From: Gammaproteobacteria bacterium
Lineage (GTDB): Bacteria; Pseudomonadota; Gammaproteobacteria; Enterobacterales; Alteromonadaceae
Direction of reading: 5' to 3'
DNA length: 64,000 nucleotides
Assembly: GCA_018222405.1 (NCBI GenBank)
Contig: JAAFAI010000007.1
Location: 124,001-188,000, forward strand
A model generated the notes under the pieces. The model saw only the letters and a list, made by a program, of their open reading frames with translations, did no database searches and was not told where the DNA came from. This document shows positions 10,091-19,198 of this stretch, piece by piece (within the stretch, counting starts at the first letter, position 1; the number at the start of each line of letters is the position of its first letter). The position numbers were made by a program, and so were the translations under genes.

Positions 10091-11389
10091 ATGCGTCGCG
10101 TCCTACTTGCTGCCTTACTACCTCTTTTTTCCCTGTCTGTTTTTGCTCAATCCAGTGAAGTGGATCGGTTGGCCAATGAGATCGAAAGTGAGGTAATTAG
10201 CTGGCGCCACCATTTACATGAATACCCTGAGTTATCGAATCGCGAATTTAAAACCGCCGAGTATGTGGCCCGGCATCTGCGTTCGCTAAATCTTGAGGTG
10301 CAAACCGGTGTCGCTAAAACCGGCGTAGTGGCAATTCTTGACAGTGGCCGGCCTGGCCCGGTGGTGGCGTTACGGGCTGACATGGATGGCTTGCCGGTAC
10401 CTGAGGAAAATGATCTGCCCTGGCGTTCTACACAGCGCGGCGAATACAATGGTAATGACGTGCCGGTCATGCATGCCTGTGGTCATGATACCCATATGGC
10501 TATGCTGATGGGGGCGGCGTCGGTATTAACTTCAATGAAAGATAAGCTGCATGGCAAGGTGAAGTTTATTTTCCAGCCTGCAGAGGAAGGGGCTCCCGCT
10601 GGCGAAAAGGGCGGAGCCGAAGTAATGGTGCAGGAAGGCGTGTTAAAGAGCCCTGATGTTGACGTGATTTTTGGCCTGCACATCAGCGCTAATAACGATA
10701 TCGGTACGGTGAGTTACAACCCTGGCGGTACTATGGCGGCGGTCGACCCGTTCAAAATCGTCATCCACGGTAAACAGGCTCATGGCGCTTACCCGTGGAA
10801 GAGTGTCGACCCCATCACCACTGCCGCACAGATGATCATGTCGCTGCAAACCATTGTCAGCCGTGAACTGAAAATCATTGATGATGCTGCAGTGGTAACC
10901 ATTGGTTCCATCCATGGCGGTAACCGCTCAAATATCATTCCTAACGAGGTTGAGCTGGTTGGCACCATTCGCACCCTTAACCATGCCGCGCGGGAACATG
11001 TCTACGAGGCAATGGCTCGAAAAGTTAAGGGCATTGCCGACAGTATGGGCGCTAAGGCCGAGCTCACTTTGCCACTGGATTATAATTACCCGATTACCTA
11101 TAACGACCCGGAATTAACCGCGCAAATGATCCCAACGGTGGAACGCACGGCGGGCAAGCAAAACACCATATTGGCTAAGCCTGTCACCGGTGCTGAGGAC
11201 TTTTCCTTCTATCAGGAAAAAGTGCCGGGGTTATTTATGTGGCTTGGCGGTAAACCGCTTGATGTATCTGTGGAAGACTCGCCTGCACATCATACGCCGG
11301 AGTTTTACGTTGACGATGCCGGGATGAAACTGGGTGTGCGGGTACTCACCAACCTGACCCTCGATTACATGGATGCTAACGCAGAATAA
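10091..11389 (+). CDS. Exported M20 family amidohydrolase
   Basis: 432 aa from the ATG at 10091. An in-frame ATG at 10079 lacks a ribosome site, whereas GGA at 10081-10083 sits seven bases before 10091. A signal peptide MRRVLLAALLPLFSLSVFAQ follows. Metal and catalytic motifs of the M20D amidohydrolases (hippurate hydrolase, indole-acetyl-amino-acid hydrolase) are seen: VVALRADMDGLPVPE, HACGHDTHMAMLMGAA, and FQPAEEGAPAGEKGGAE. The C-terminal part has GAEDFSFYQEKVPG and PAHHTPEF. It probably cleaves N-acyl amino acids in the periplasm; the substrate is unknown. A histidine kinase gene begins six bases after its stop, so the two are likely co-transcribed. Confidence 0.88.
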   Translation: MRRVLLAALLPLFSLSVFAQSSEVDRLANEIESEVISWRHHLHEYPELSNREFKTAEYVARHLRSLNLEVQTGVAKTGVVAILDSGRPGPVVALRADMDGLPVPEENDLPWRSTQRGEYNGNDVPVMHACGHDTHMAMLMGAASVLTSMKDKLHGKVKFIFQPAEEGAPAGEKGGAEVMVQEGVLKSPDVDVIFGLHISANNDIGTVSYNPGGTMAAVDPFKIVIHGKQAHGAYPWKSVDPITTAAQMIMSLQTIVSRELKIIDDAAVVTIGSIHGGNRSNIIPNEVELVGTIRTLNHAAREHVYEAMARKVKGIADSMGAKAELTLPLDYNYPITYNDPELTAQMIPTVERTAGKQNTILAKPVTGAEDFSFYQEKVPGLFMWLGGKPLDVSVEDSPAHHTPEFYVDDAGMKLGVRVLTNLTLDYMDANAE

Positions 11390-11395
11390 TTCCCT

Positions 11396-14212
11396 ATGGA
11401 AAACAGGTTACTGCAGGTGCTTGCTCTGGCGCTGGCCGGAGTTGCGGTTAATCTAATCCCTGCCCCGCTGGAAACTGGCGGGGTGGTGTTTTTTGGTGGT
11501 GGTTTCGCTATCGCTGCCGCCTTATTGTTTTCTTTTTCCCTTACACTGGTGGTGTCTACTGCCGTCTATGCTGTGTTGCTGGTGCATGGCAATGACCCAT
11601 TTATGATAGCCTTTCTGGCTGTGCAGCCTTTGCTTGTGAATGCACTGTCAAATAAAGCGGATGCGCTGAGTCCCCTGAAACTGGGGATTGGTTGGTGGAG
11701 CGCGCTGATTGTACCCGTTTATATCGTGTTTGCTTATGCAACCTACAGTGGCTCTCCCACCATGGCCTTTACGGCTTACTCCATTACCTGGATAAGCGGT
11801 ATTTTTTCCTGTCTGTCTGGTCATTTATTGTTTATGACGCTGCTGCGTTATCTGCCCGCGGGCAACGAGCTTCACTTCAATGTAGAAACCCTGTTCCGCT
11901 ATATGTTTGCCACACTGTTTTTCTTTGTCGTACTGATAATGACTTATGTACACGTCGGTCAGTTACAGCGCCAGCAGGCGCAACAATTAACCTTATATAT
12001 GACCCAGCGGGCGCAGGTAATGAGTACCGAACTAAGCCGTTTTCTTGATGGGCACGCCGGCGCTATTAGTAATACGGCCAGGTCGATGACGATTGCGCAA
12101 AAGCACGGTGCGCCGTTGCCGGCCATCGCTGATGAAACGCTGTCTAACCTGGCACAAGAGTTTCCGGAGTTTCTCACTTTTTTGATTGCTGATGAAAAAG
12201 GCGCCATTACCCATTCTTACCCGACTAACCTGCTGAGCCGGGCTAAGCGACTGAATCAGGCGGTAGTGACCGAGCGCGAGTATTTCATTCAGGCTATGCA
12301 GACCGAGTCTACTTTCGTATCGCAGGCCTTTCAGGGGCGGGGTTTTGGTAACGACCCCATTGTGGCCATTGCCAGTCCGCTCTACGACGGAGAGGGCAAT
12401 CTCAGGGGGATCCTTGAAGGTTCGCTCAACCTTAGTAGCTTTATTGAATATGACAGTCGTAATTTAGCCGGATTCTGGACGATTTACCGGGATGAGGCCG
12501 GGAAAGTCGTTTATGCATCGCCGGAGCTCAGGCTTGAAGCCTTGCAACGCACTGACTTGCCAGCCTGTAACGAGGACAGTTGTTTTATCCGTCAGTCAGC
12601 GCTGTCGCGGGATTGGTTTATTGCCCAATCGCGGGATCCAATCTCTGGCTGGACGGTAACCATGTTGTTTGAAAACAGCAGCTATATGGCTATGAGCACA
12701 GATTATGTGCGCTGGGCTTTGTTTCTGCTTCTTGCGCTGGGGTTGGTAGGGATAATTGTTGGTGAACGGGTGGCACAGATGTTTGCCCGGCCACTGCGCG
12801 AATTAATGAAAACTTTGGCCGGGTATTCTCCGGAATCACCGGTGCCTATGCCGTCATTCAGCCATAATCGCCTGCAACTAAAAGAAATATCCGGATTGGC
12901 GACAGAGTTTAGCGAGCTTGGTGAGCGTCTGGTGAGTGCTTTTAACGAGCTTTCCACCTCACGCCAGCGTCAGCGGACTCTGAATGAAGAACTTGAAAAG
13001 CTCAACCTCACCCTCACCGAACGGGTAGAGGAGAAGACGGCCTCGTTAATTCAGGCGCTGGCCCAGGCCGAAGCGGCGAATGTCTCGAAATCTCAATTTC
13101 TGGCCAATATGTCCCATGAGATCCGCACGCCGATGAACGGTATTCTGGGCACCTGTGAAAATCTGCTTGAGCAATCCTTACCGGATGATGTCAGGCGGCG
13201 AATTCAGGTTATAGTGCAGTCGGCCAATAATCTGCTGCTGATCCTCGACAGTATTCTGGACTGGTCGAAGATTGAAGCAGGTAAAATGAAAGTGACCCGC
13301 CACCCCTTTTCACCACAGCAGATCATTCAGGCTTGTGCTGAAATTCATCGTCAGGCAGCCAGTCGTAAGCAGCTCAACCTCGAAATGGATTGGGACAATA
13401 ACATACCGTCATTTCTGCTTGGCGATGCCGGCAAGATAAGCCAAATCTTAAATAACCTGTTAAGTAACGCCGTTAAGTTTACTGCTACCGGCGGTGTTGT
13501 AATTAAGGTGACGTACCAGGATGGCACGCTCGTAATGGCCGTCAAAGACTCCGGTATTGGTATTAAAAAAGCTGAGCAGCAGACTATATTCGAACAGTTT
13601 GTTCAGGCCGATGGGTCAAGCTCCAGGCAATTCAGCGGCACCGGGCTGGGCTTGTCAATTACCAGCAAACTGATTGATTTAATGGGCGGTACTATTGAGC
13701 TTAACAGTGAGCCGCAACAGGGCAGTGAGTTTATTGTTAAGTTACCACTACCCACGTCTGCCCAGGTAGAGCAGGCCCCGGAAAAGGCTGTGCTAGCGCT
13801 ACCTGAAGGCTTAAAAATCCTGGTGGTGGAAGATAATGACATTAATGCTGAAATTATCCTCGATATGCTCAAAGATGCGGGCGTAAAATGTCTTCGCGCC
13901 AAAGACGGCGCTGCGGCACTGGAAGTCATCCCTAAAGTCGATTTTGATTTGGTGCTAATGGATTGTCAGATGCCGGTGATGGATGGTTTTTCTGCAACCC
14001 GGGCTATCCGCGATTTGCCCGGCGACAAATCCGGCATTCCCATTATTGCCCTCACCGCCAACGCTTTTGATGATGATCGCAAAGCTTGTCTGAGTGCCGG
14101 TATGAATGATTATTTAAGTAAGCCGGTGCGGCGCACCAGCTTATTTACCATGTTGATCAAGTACGTGGGTTATCAAGCAGCGACTGACGAAACGCCTGGG
14201 CTGACAGACTGA
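11396..14212 (+). CDS. Membrane hybrid sensor histidine kinase
   Basis: 938 aa. About seven hydrophobic segments occupy residues 5-195, a MASE1-like membrane sensor. A Cache-like extracytoplasmic region follows (about 200-435), then another membrane helix (437-458), a linker and coiled coil (470-560). The HisKA domain carries the phospho-acceptor His in [17 protein letters not shown] (about 575). HATPase motifs are [24 protein letters not shown] and [11 protein letters not shown]-terminal receiver domain (about 805-925) has acidic residues in VVEDNDIN, the acceptor Asp in [13 protein letters not shown] and the Lys in YLSKPV. No HPt domain is present, so a separate phosphotransfer partner is likely. 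Its 3' end overlaps the opposing LysR gene by 56 bases. Confidence 0.92.
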   Translation: MENRLLQVLALALAGVAVNLIPAPLETGGVVFFGGGFAIAAALLFSFSLTLVVSTAVYAVLLVHGNDPFMIAFLAVQPLLVNALSNKADALSPLKLGIGWWSALIVPVYIVFAYATYSGSPTMAFTAYSITWISGIFSCLSGHLLFMTLLRYLPAGNELHFNVETLFRYMFATLFFFVVLIMTYVHVGQLQRQQAQQLTLYMTQRAQVMSTELSRFLDGHAGAISNTARSMTIAQKHGAPLPAIADETLSNLAQEFPEFLTFLIADEKGAITHSYPTNLLSRAKRLNQAVVTEREYFIQAMQTESTFVSQAFQGRGFGNDPIVAIASPLYDGEGNLRGILEGSLNLSSFIEYDSRNLAGFWTIYRDEAGKVVYASPELRLEALQRTDLPACNEDSCFIRQSALSRDWFIAQSRDPISGWTVTMLFENSSYMAMSTDYVRWALFLLLALGLVGIIVGERVAQMFARPLRELMKTLAGYSPESPVPMPSFSHNRLQLKEISGLATEFSELGERLVSAFNELSTSRQRQRTLNEELEKLNLTLTERVEEKTASLIQALAQAEAANVSKSQFLANMSHEIRTPMNGILGTCENLLEQSLPDDVRRRIQVIVQSANNLLLILDSILDWSKIEAGKMKVTRHPFSPQQIIQACAEIHRQAASRKQLNLEMDWDNNIPSFLLGDAGKISQILNNLLSNAVKFTATGGVVIKVTYQDGTLVMAVKDSGIGIKKAEQQTIFEQFVQADGSSSRQFSGTGLGLSITSKLIDLMGGTIELNSEPQQGSEFIVKLPLPTSAQVEQAPEKAVLALPEGLKILVVEDNDINAEIILDMLKDAGVKCLRAKDGAAALEVIPKVDFDLVLMDCQMPVMDGFSATRAIRDLPGDKSGIPIIALTANAFDDDRKACLSAGMNDYLSKPVRRTSLFTMLIKYVGYQAATDETPGLTD

Positions 14213-15041
14213 TTGGGCGGCGGCGGTTGGTCACCACCTGCCAGGTACTTTGAATCGGGAAGTCGGTGATATTTAGTACTTTAACGCTGTCGGTGGCTGA
14301 CTGATCGAGCGTATGCTGAGACAGTACCGCCAGGCCTAAGCCGGCCGATACGGCTAACCGAATTGCCTCGTTACTTTCAATGACCATATTGTTGCGCAAT
14401 ACCACATTGTGTTTGTCGCAATAGTCATCCATTGTGCGACGCGTACCACTGCCTTTCTCTCTGAGTAGGAACTTGGCATTTTGCAGGTCGGCTAAACTGC
14501 AGTTATCCGGGCCATCGTAATCCGGCGGGGCAATCACAACCAACGGATTGGCCAGAAACGGTTCGCAGACCAAATCGTCATCTTCTGGCGGATAGGTGAA
14601 GATATACAAGTCATCACGGTTTTGCATCAGGCGCTCAGCAATTTGCTCGCGGTTACCTACGGTAAAGCGCACATCGATATTTGGGTGCTGTTTGCAAAAC
14701 GGGCTCAGCATTGGCGGAATGATGTACTTGGCAGTGGTCACTACAGCCAGCTTAAGTGAGCCAACTTCTACACCCTGCAAGGCGCTGATCTGGCTTTTCA
14801 GTTTATCCTGTGAAGATAAAATCTCCTGAGCGCAGCGGTATACGGCAGCGCCGGCTTCGGTGAGTTGCACGCTGCCCTGAAAGTGTTCAATCAGGGGCAG
14901 ACCAATAATACTGTTTAGTTTTTTAAGCTGAAGTGACACGGTAGGCTGTGACAGTTGCAGGGCATTGGAGGCAGCGGTTACCGAACCGCAATCAACAACC
15001 TGCTGAAAAACTTCAAGTAGTCTGAACGTCAATGTATTCAT
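14157..15041 (-). CDS. LysR family transcriptional regulator
   Basis: 294 aa from the ATG at 15041. That start is preferred over an upstream one at 15086 because GGGA lies a few bases ahead of it and the protein then begins [17 protein letters not shown]. The winged helix-turn-helix is at residues 5-65 ([24 protein letters not shown]). The effector domain has [17 protein letters not shown], typical of the CbbR/CysB-like branch of LysR proteins. The target is not evident. The closest candidates are the purEK operon, which is transcribed divergently 241 bases away, or its own gene. It overlaps tail-to-tail with the histidine kinase. Confidence 0.9.
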   Translation of the reverse strand: MNTLTFRLLEVFQQVVDCGSVTAASNALQLSQPTVSLQLKKLNSIIGLPLIEHFQGSVQLTEAGAAVYRCAQEILSSQDKLKSQISALQGVEVGSLKLAVVTTAKYIIPPMLSPFCKQHPNIDVRFTVGNREQIAERLMQNRDDLYIFTYPPEDDDLVCEPFLANPLVVIAPPDYDGPDNCSLADLQNAKFLLREKGSGTRRTMDDYCDKHNVVLRNNMVIESNEAIRLAVSAGLGLAVLSQHTLDQSATDSVKVLNITDFPIQSTWQVVTNRRRPISLSAQAFRQSLLDNPRT

Positions 15042-15282
15042 ATGGCATCCCATTATAGCGTTTGTGTAAAAATATACTAAAAACACATTTATCTCTATCT
15101 ATAATTGGCGGGTTGCGTTAAAAGTGAGGAAATATCCGTTTACAGGCAGTTTGTAATTGACCACAAATAGAGGCTTACTATGGGCAAACGGGGCAAAATG
15201 AGCTAATATCGGCCGCTTTTCAAGCACTGCTCAACCACGAGTTAAGCGGATTAGTAAACGCAAAGTCTGTGAGGACGGCAAA

Positions 15283-15768
15283 ATGGCGAAAATCGCAATT
15301 GTGATGGGGTCGACATCGGATTGGCCAACAATGCAAAACGCGGCAGTAATGCTCAAACAATTCGGTGTTGAATTTGAGGCACAGGTTGTCTCGGCACACC
15401 GCACCCCTAATCTGTTAGTCGAGTTTGCCGAGCAGGCAGAGCAAAATGGATTTTGCGCCATTATTGCCGGTGCTGGCGGGGCGGCCCATTTACCAGGCAT
15501 GATTGCCGCTCACACTCATTTACCGGTATTCGGCTGCCCGGTGAAGTCTAAAGCATTAAATGGCCTGGATTCATTACTGTCCATCGTGCAGATGCCCAAA
15601 GGCGTTGCCGTTGGCACCCTGGCGATTGGCGAAGCGGGTGCGGCGAATGCCGGCTTGCTGGCTGCTCAGGTCGTTGCCTTACAGGACCCAGCGGTCCGTG
15701 ATGCAATTATCGCCTTTCGCCAACAACAAACTGACACGGTTTTAGCAAACGGTAAACTGGAGCTGTAA
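15283..15768 (+). CDS. purE: N5-carboxyaminoimidazole ribonucleotide mutase
   Basis: 161 aa, normal length for class I PurE. It converts N5-CAIR to CAIR in purine synthesis. The phosphate and substrate loops [10 protein letters not shown] (about residues 8-17), SAHRTPNLL (about 43-51) and [12 protein letters not shown] (about 69-80) are complete. The gene is preceded by GAGGAC eleven bases before the ATG. purK follows after two bases, so the two are translationally close and act in sequence. The 241-base upstream gap contains TTGACC at 15157 without a well-spaced -10 box. I could not find a convincing PurR operator there. Confidence 0.97.
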   Translation: MAKIAIVMGSTSDWPTMQNAAVMLKQFGVEFEAQVVSAHRTPNLLVEFAEQAEQNGFCAIIAGAGGAAHLPGMIAAHTHLPVFGCPVKSKALNGLDSLLSIVQMPKGVAVGTLAIGEAGAANAGLLAAQVVALQDPAVRDAIIAFRQQQTDTVLANGKLEL

Positions 15769-15770
15769 CA

Positions 15771-16925
15771 ATGCAGGTGCTGGTATACGGTGCCGGACAA
15801 CTGGCACAAATGATGTATCTTGATGGCGCGCCGCTGGGCATCAATGTCATGGCGGTGGATGTCAATAACAATGCCGTGGTTCACCCGGTCAGCAAAGCGC
15901 CCCTCGATTGTACTCTGGAGCAGGCTATCGAATTGGCAGATGCTCTCACTGTCGAGTTTGAGCATGTCCCCGAGGCTTTACTGCAACAGGCTGAGGCATC
16001 AGGTAAATTACATCCGGGAATCGACGCTATTCTGGTGGGAGCCGACCGGGTACGTGAAAAACAACTGCTGAGCAGCCTGTCTATCCCGAATTGTCCTTAT
16101 CAGATTGTCGATGACCTGGCGCAGCTGGACAGCTGTGTTGATAACCTCGGTGAACGGCTGATTATCAAAGCCAGTCGTGATGGCTACGATGGTTATGGTC
16201 AGTGGCGCTTAAAAGCGGCCAGTGAGTTACCGGCGCTTAAGTCTCAGCTGGCTGAGCTGGATCTGAAAGCCGTGCCGCTGGTGGTAGAGCAGATGCTTAA
16301 TTTCGACCGCGAGATATCGCTGATTGGCGCTCGTAGTCCTGGCGGCGAAGTGGTTGTTTACCCGCTGGCCGAAAACCTTCATCACGAAGGTCAGCTTCAT
16401 GTTTCGGTAGCGCCGGCAAGTGCCAGCACTGCTGCGTTAAACGACCAGGCCAGAGACATCTTTACCAAGCTGGTTAACGGCATGGACTATGTTGGCGTTC
16501 TGGCGGTTGAGTTATTCCAGTGTGGCGACGAGTTGCTGGTTAATGAACTCGCCCCGCGGGTCCATAACTCAGGGCACTGGAGTCAGGCCGGTTCACCTAC
16601 CAGTCAGTTTGAAAATCATTTACGGGCTGTGCTTGATTTACCTCTGGGTATGGCCTGTAACATTGGCGGTGAAGCGGCGGTTAGCGCAATGATTAATATC
16701 ATTGGTTGCGACGACCATCAAATGGCATTGTTAAGCGTGCCGGGTGTACATTTCCACTGGTATGGCAAATCTGTGCGTCAAAAGCGCAAAATGGGTCACA
16801 TCAATGTGACGGCATCGAGTTATGCTGAGCTGGGCAGCAAACTGCAAAAGCTCAGTGAGTATCTCTCGCTGGCGCATTTTCCCTGCCTGGCCGATGAAGC
16901 TAGCCGGCTGACTTCAGTAAGCTAA
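15771..16925 (+). CDS. purK: N5-carboxyaminoimidazole ribonucleotide synthase
   Basis: 384 aa ATP-grasp enzyme that carboxylates aminoimidazole ribonucleotide with bicarbonate and ATP to N5-CAIR, the PurE substrate. The N-terminus VLVYGAGQLAQMMYLDGAPLG carries the dinucleotide-like loop. KASRDGYDGYGQWR (about residues 133-146) is the ATP-grasp glycine loop. EISLIGARSPGGEVVVYPLAEN and ELAPRVHNSGHWS carry the metal and substrate residues of PurK. It forms an operon with purE and is followed by a terminator. Confidence 0.97.
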   Translation: MQVLVYGAGQLAQMMYLDGAPLGINVMAVDVNNNAVVHPVSKAPLDCTLEQAIELADALTVEFEHVPEALLQQAEASGKLHPGIDAILVGADRVREKQLLSSLSIPNCPYQIVDDLAQLDSCVDNLGERLIIKASRDGYDGYGQWRLKAASELPALKSQLAELDLKAVPLVVEQMLNFDREISLIGARSPGGEVVVYPLAENLHHEGQLHVSVAPASASTAALNDQARDIFTKLVNGMDYVGVLAVELFQCGDELLVNELAPRVHNSGHWSQAGSPTSQFENHLRAVLDLPLGMACNIGGEAAVSAMINIIGCDDHQMALLSVPGVHFHWYGKSVRQKRKMGHINVTASSYAELGSKLQKLSEYLSLAHFPCLADEASRLTSVS

Positions 16926-16937
16926 AATAACCTTCAG

Positions 16938-16965
16938 GACCTCACTTGTTAGTGGGGTCTTTTTT
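16938..16965 (+). terminator. Intrinsic terminator after purK
   Basis: GACCTCAC-TTGTTA-GTGGGGTC stem (one wobble pair) followed by a T run. It lies 12 bases after the purK stop and closes the purEK operon. Confidence 0.85.
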
Positions 16966-16992
16966 GGTTGTAAAGTAACAGGAGTGACAACA

Positions 16993-17469
16993 ATGATTAA
17001 CCGTTACTGGCAATGTCTTTTACTGGTGCTGGGTTTGCAACTGGCTTTACCTGCCGGGGCGAAGATGGAGCACGGTGTTATGGTGCATAACGCCAATGCC
17101 CGGGCGACCTTTGCCATGGCTACCACTGCCGCCGTCTACCTTACTCTGATGAACCATGGCGACACTGCGTTTACCTTAACCGGTGTGAGTGTGCCGGCAG
17201 ACATTGCCAGCGAAGCACAGATCCATACAACGGTAATGGAAGGCGATTTGATGAAGATGCGACAAGTAACCGATGGCATCGATGTTGCGCCCGATGAGAT
17301 GGTTGAATTTAAGCCTGGTGGTTACCATGTAATGCTTATGGGGCTGGTTAATCCCCTGACAAAAGGCAATAAGTTTAACCTGACGTTGCATTTTGCTGAC
17401 CAACGCAGCAAAACGGTAGAAGTTACCGTAGGTGAGCAAGGGAAACCGGGTGGGCATCACCACCACTGA
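16993..17469 (+). CDS. PCuAC-type periplasmic copper chaperone
   Basis: 158 aa from the ATG at 16993; an in-frame GTG lies at 16984, but GGAG at 16981-16984 is spaced eight bases from the ATG. The signal peptide ends near LPAGA (about residue 23). The copper site of PCuAC proteins is seen as IHTTVMEGDLMKM followed by GGYHVMLMGL, close to the H-x10-M-x21-H-x-M pattern (22 residues in the long spacer here). The C-terminus ends in a run of four histidines, a possible extra metal site. Family members deliver Cu(I) to cytochrome oxidase or buffer periplasmic copper. No SCO gene is adjacent. Confidence 0.85.
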   Translation: MINRYWQCLLLVLGLQLALPAGAKMEHGVMVHNANARATFAMATTAAVYLTLMNHGDTAFTLTGVSVPADIASEAQIHTTVMEGDLMKMRQVTDGIDVAPDEMVEFKPGGYHVMLMGLVNPLTKGNKFNLTLHFADQRSKTVEVTVGEQGKPGGHHHH

Positions 17470-17521
17470 CAACGGGTCGCTGTAAAATTAATCCAAATCA
17501 GTACATTATTGCTATTAATAC

Positions 17522-17527
17522 TATAAT
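17522..17527 (+). promoter_or_regulatory. Candidate -10 box of the dps gene
   Basis: A perfect TATAAT lies 24 bases upstream of the dps ATG in an AT-rich gap. The position for a -35 box (CAGTAC) is poor, which would fit activator dependence, for example by OxyR. That is inference only. Confidence 0.35.
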
Positions 17528-17550
17528 TGGAATAAACCAAGGAGCTTATA

Positions 17551-18021
17551 ATGAGCAAGATTGACATCGGTATTGCAGAAGCAGATCGCGAAGCGGTTGC
17601 CCACGGCTTAAAGAAATTACTGGCAGATTCCTACACTCTGTATTTGCAAACGCACAATTTCCACTGGAATGTAACGGGTCCGCAATTCCGCGAATTGCAC
17701 CTGATGTTTGAAGAGCATTACACCGAGCTTGCTGTTGCAGTAGATGACATTGCCGAGCGGATCCGTACCCTGGGTGTTGCCGCGCCTGGTACTTACAAAG
17801 CATTTGCCGAACTCAGTGCAATTGATGAGGTTGAAGGTGTACCGGAAGCCAGTGAAATGGTGCAGTTACTGACTCACGCTCATGAGCAGGTAGTGAAAAC
17901 TTGCCGTGAAGCGCTGAAGCTTGCCCAACAGGCCGACGACGAGTCTTCCGTAGCCCTTATCTCAGACCGTATGCGCGTGCACGAAAAAACCGCATGGATG
18001 TTACGCGCGATGGTGCAATAA
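17551..18021 (+). CDS. dps: Dps family ferritin-like DNA-protection protein
   Basis: 156 aa. Dps proteins form dodecamers that oxidise and store iron with hydrogen peroxide and may bind DNA. The ferroxidase residues appear in [15 protein letters not shown] (His, about residues 35-49) and [23 protein letters not shown] (Asp/Glu, about 54-76). The N-terminus is short with few basic residues, so strong DNA binding is uncertain. A good Shine-Dalgarno AAGGAG precedes the ATG. It stands between a copper chaperone and a sugar dehydrogenase. Confidence 0.92.
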   Translation: MSKIDIGIAEADREAVAHGLKKLLADSYTLYLQTHNFHWNVTGPQFRELHLMFEEHYTELAVAVDDIAERIRTLGVAAPGTYKAFAELSAIDEVEGVPEASEMVQLLTHAHEQVVKTCREALKLAQQADDESSVALISDRMRVHEKTAWMLRAMVQ

Positions 18022-18048
18022 CAGAATTTAAAACAATAAGAGAAGATT

Positions 18049-19161
18049 ATGAAGCGACCTCAATATAAGGTTGCGACGTTTACAGCACTGGCCCTGGCCG
18101 GTGCTGTTGCGTTTAGCAGCCAGGCGACAGAAACACTGAATGTAAACGAATTGGCCAGCGGCCTTGATCATCCATGGGGAATGACTTTTCTGCCCTCTGG
18201 TGAGATGCTGATCACCGAACGTAGCGGGCAAATTCGCAAGTTTAATTTTGCCACCGGGCTGAGTAAGCCATTAAGCGGGGTTCCCGACGTAGCTGCCGAT
18301 AATCAGGGCGGTCTGCTGGACATCACTGCCGATCCGAATTTTGCCAATAATCAAACCGTGTATTTTTGTTATTCGCGGCCAACCGACGGTGGCAGCAGCT
18401 CCAGCGTAGCCAGTGCCACTCTGAATGGCACTAGTCTGACCAACGTGAAAGATATTTTTGTGGCCGATTCGGTGGTGAATAATGGTTTCCACTTTGGCTG
18501 TCGCCTGGCTTTCGACAATGACCAGCATCTGTTTGTTACCCTGGGTGACCGCTATAAATACATGAAAGAAGCACAGAACATCAATAATCACTTTGGCAAG
18601 ATTGTACGCATTAAGCGTAATGGTGACGTGCCCGCGGACAACCCGTTTGTAGAGGGCGATGCACCTGAGGTATTCAGCTATGGACATCGTAATGTCCAGG
18701 GCTTAACCGTACACCCGCTAACGGGTGAAGTATGGGCTATGGAACACGGCCCCAAAGGCGGAGATGAGGTAAACCTGATTAAAGCCGGTAACAATTATGG
18801 CTGGCCGGTAATTACCTATGGTATTGATTACAACGGCAGTATTATTTCTGATAAAACGGAACAGGAGGGCATGGAACAGCCCGTGCTTTACTGGGACCCA
18901 TCCATCGCCCCAAGTGGCATGACGTTCTACGCTTCCGAGGTATTTAAAGACTGGCAGGGCGATTTGCTGGTGGGAGCGCTGAAGTTTCGCCATCTGCGCC
19001 GCATTAGTTTTAATGAGGCCGGCGAAGTTGAGTCACAAACCGAGTACCTGCGCGACCGTAACGAACGGATCCGCGACGTAGAAGTGGGCCCCAATGGTTT
19101 GATTTATTTGTTAACCGATGACAGTAACGGTAAGTTGCTGCAGATAACCCCCGCTAACTAG
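18049..19161 (+). CDS. PQQ-dependent aldose sugar dehydrogenase-like protein
   Basis: 370 aa. A signal peptide (about residues 1-25, ending in SSQAT) leads to a six-bladed propeller of the soluble glucose dehydrogenase / YliI (Asd) family. Landmarks are SGLDHPWGMTFLPSGEMLITERSG, GLLDITADPNF, FGKIVRIKRNGDVPADNPF, YGHRNVQGLTVHP and WAMEHGPKGGDEVNL, which supply substrate and PQQ contacts in the family. It probably oxidises aldoses in the periplasm if PQQ is available; no pqq genes are in this window. It starts 27 bases after dps but has its own ribosome site. A strong terminator follows. Confidence 0.88.
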   Translation: MKRPQYKVATFTALALAGAVAFSSQATETLNVNELASGLDHPWGMTFLPSGEMLITERSGQIRKFNFATGLSKPLSGVPDVAADNQGGLLDITADPNFANNQTVYFCYSRPTDGGSSSSVASATLNGTSLTNVKDIFVADSVVNNGFHFGCRLAFDNDQHLFVTLGDRYKYMKEAQNINNHFGKIVRIKRNGDVPADNPFVEGDAPEVFSYGHRNVQGLTVHPLTGEVWAMEHGPKGGDEVNLIKAGNNYGWPVITYGIDYNGSIISDKTEQEGMEQPVLYWDPSIAPSGMTFYASEVFKDWQGDLLVGALKFRHLRRISFNEAGEVESQTEYLRDRNERIRDVEVGPNGLIYLLTDDSNGKLLQITPAN

Positions 19162-19162
19162 T

Positions 19163-19191
19163 AAAAAGGGCTACCTCGGTAGCCCTTTTTT
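19163..19191. terminator. Bidirectional intrinsic terminator
   Basis: AAAAAGGGCTACC-TC-GGTAGCCCTTTTTT is a near-perfect inverted repeat with an A run on one side and a T run on the other. It sits between the sugar dehydrogenase gene (+) and the S9 peptidase gene (-) and can end transcription from both. Confidence 0.93.
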
Positions 19192-19198
19192 CATGCAT

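Noticed and set aside
15157..15181. TTGACC as the purE -35 box
   Set aside because: No -10 box lies at a suitable distance; the nearest, TACTAT, is only 13 bases away and matches poorly.
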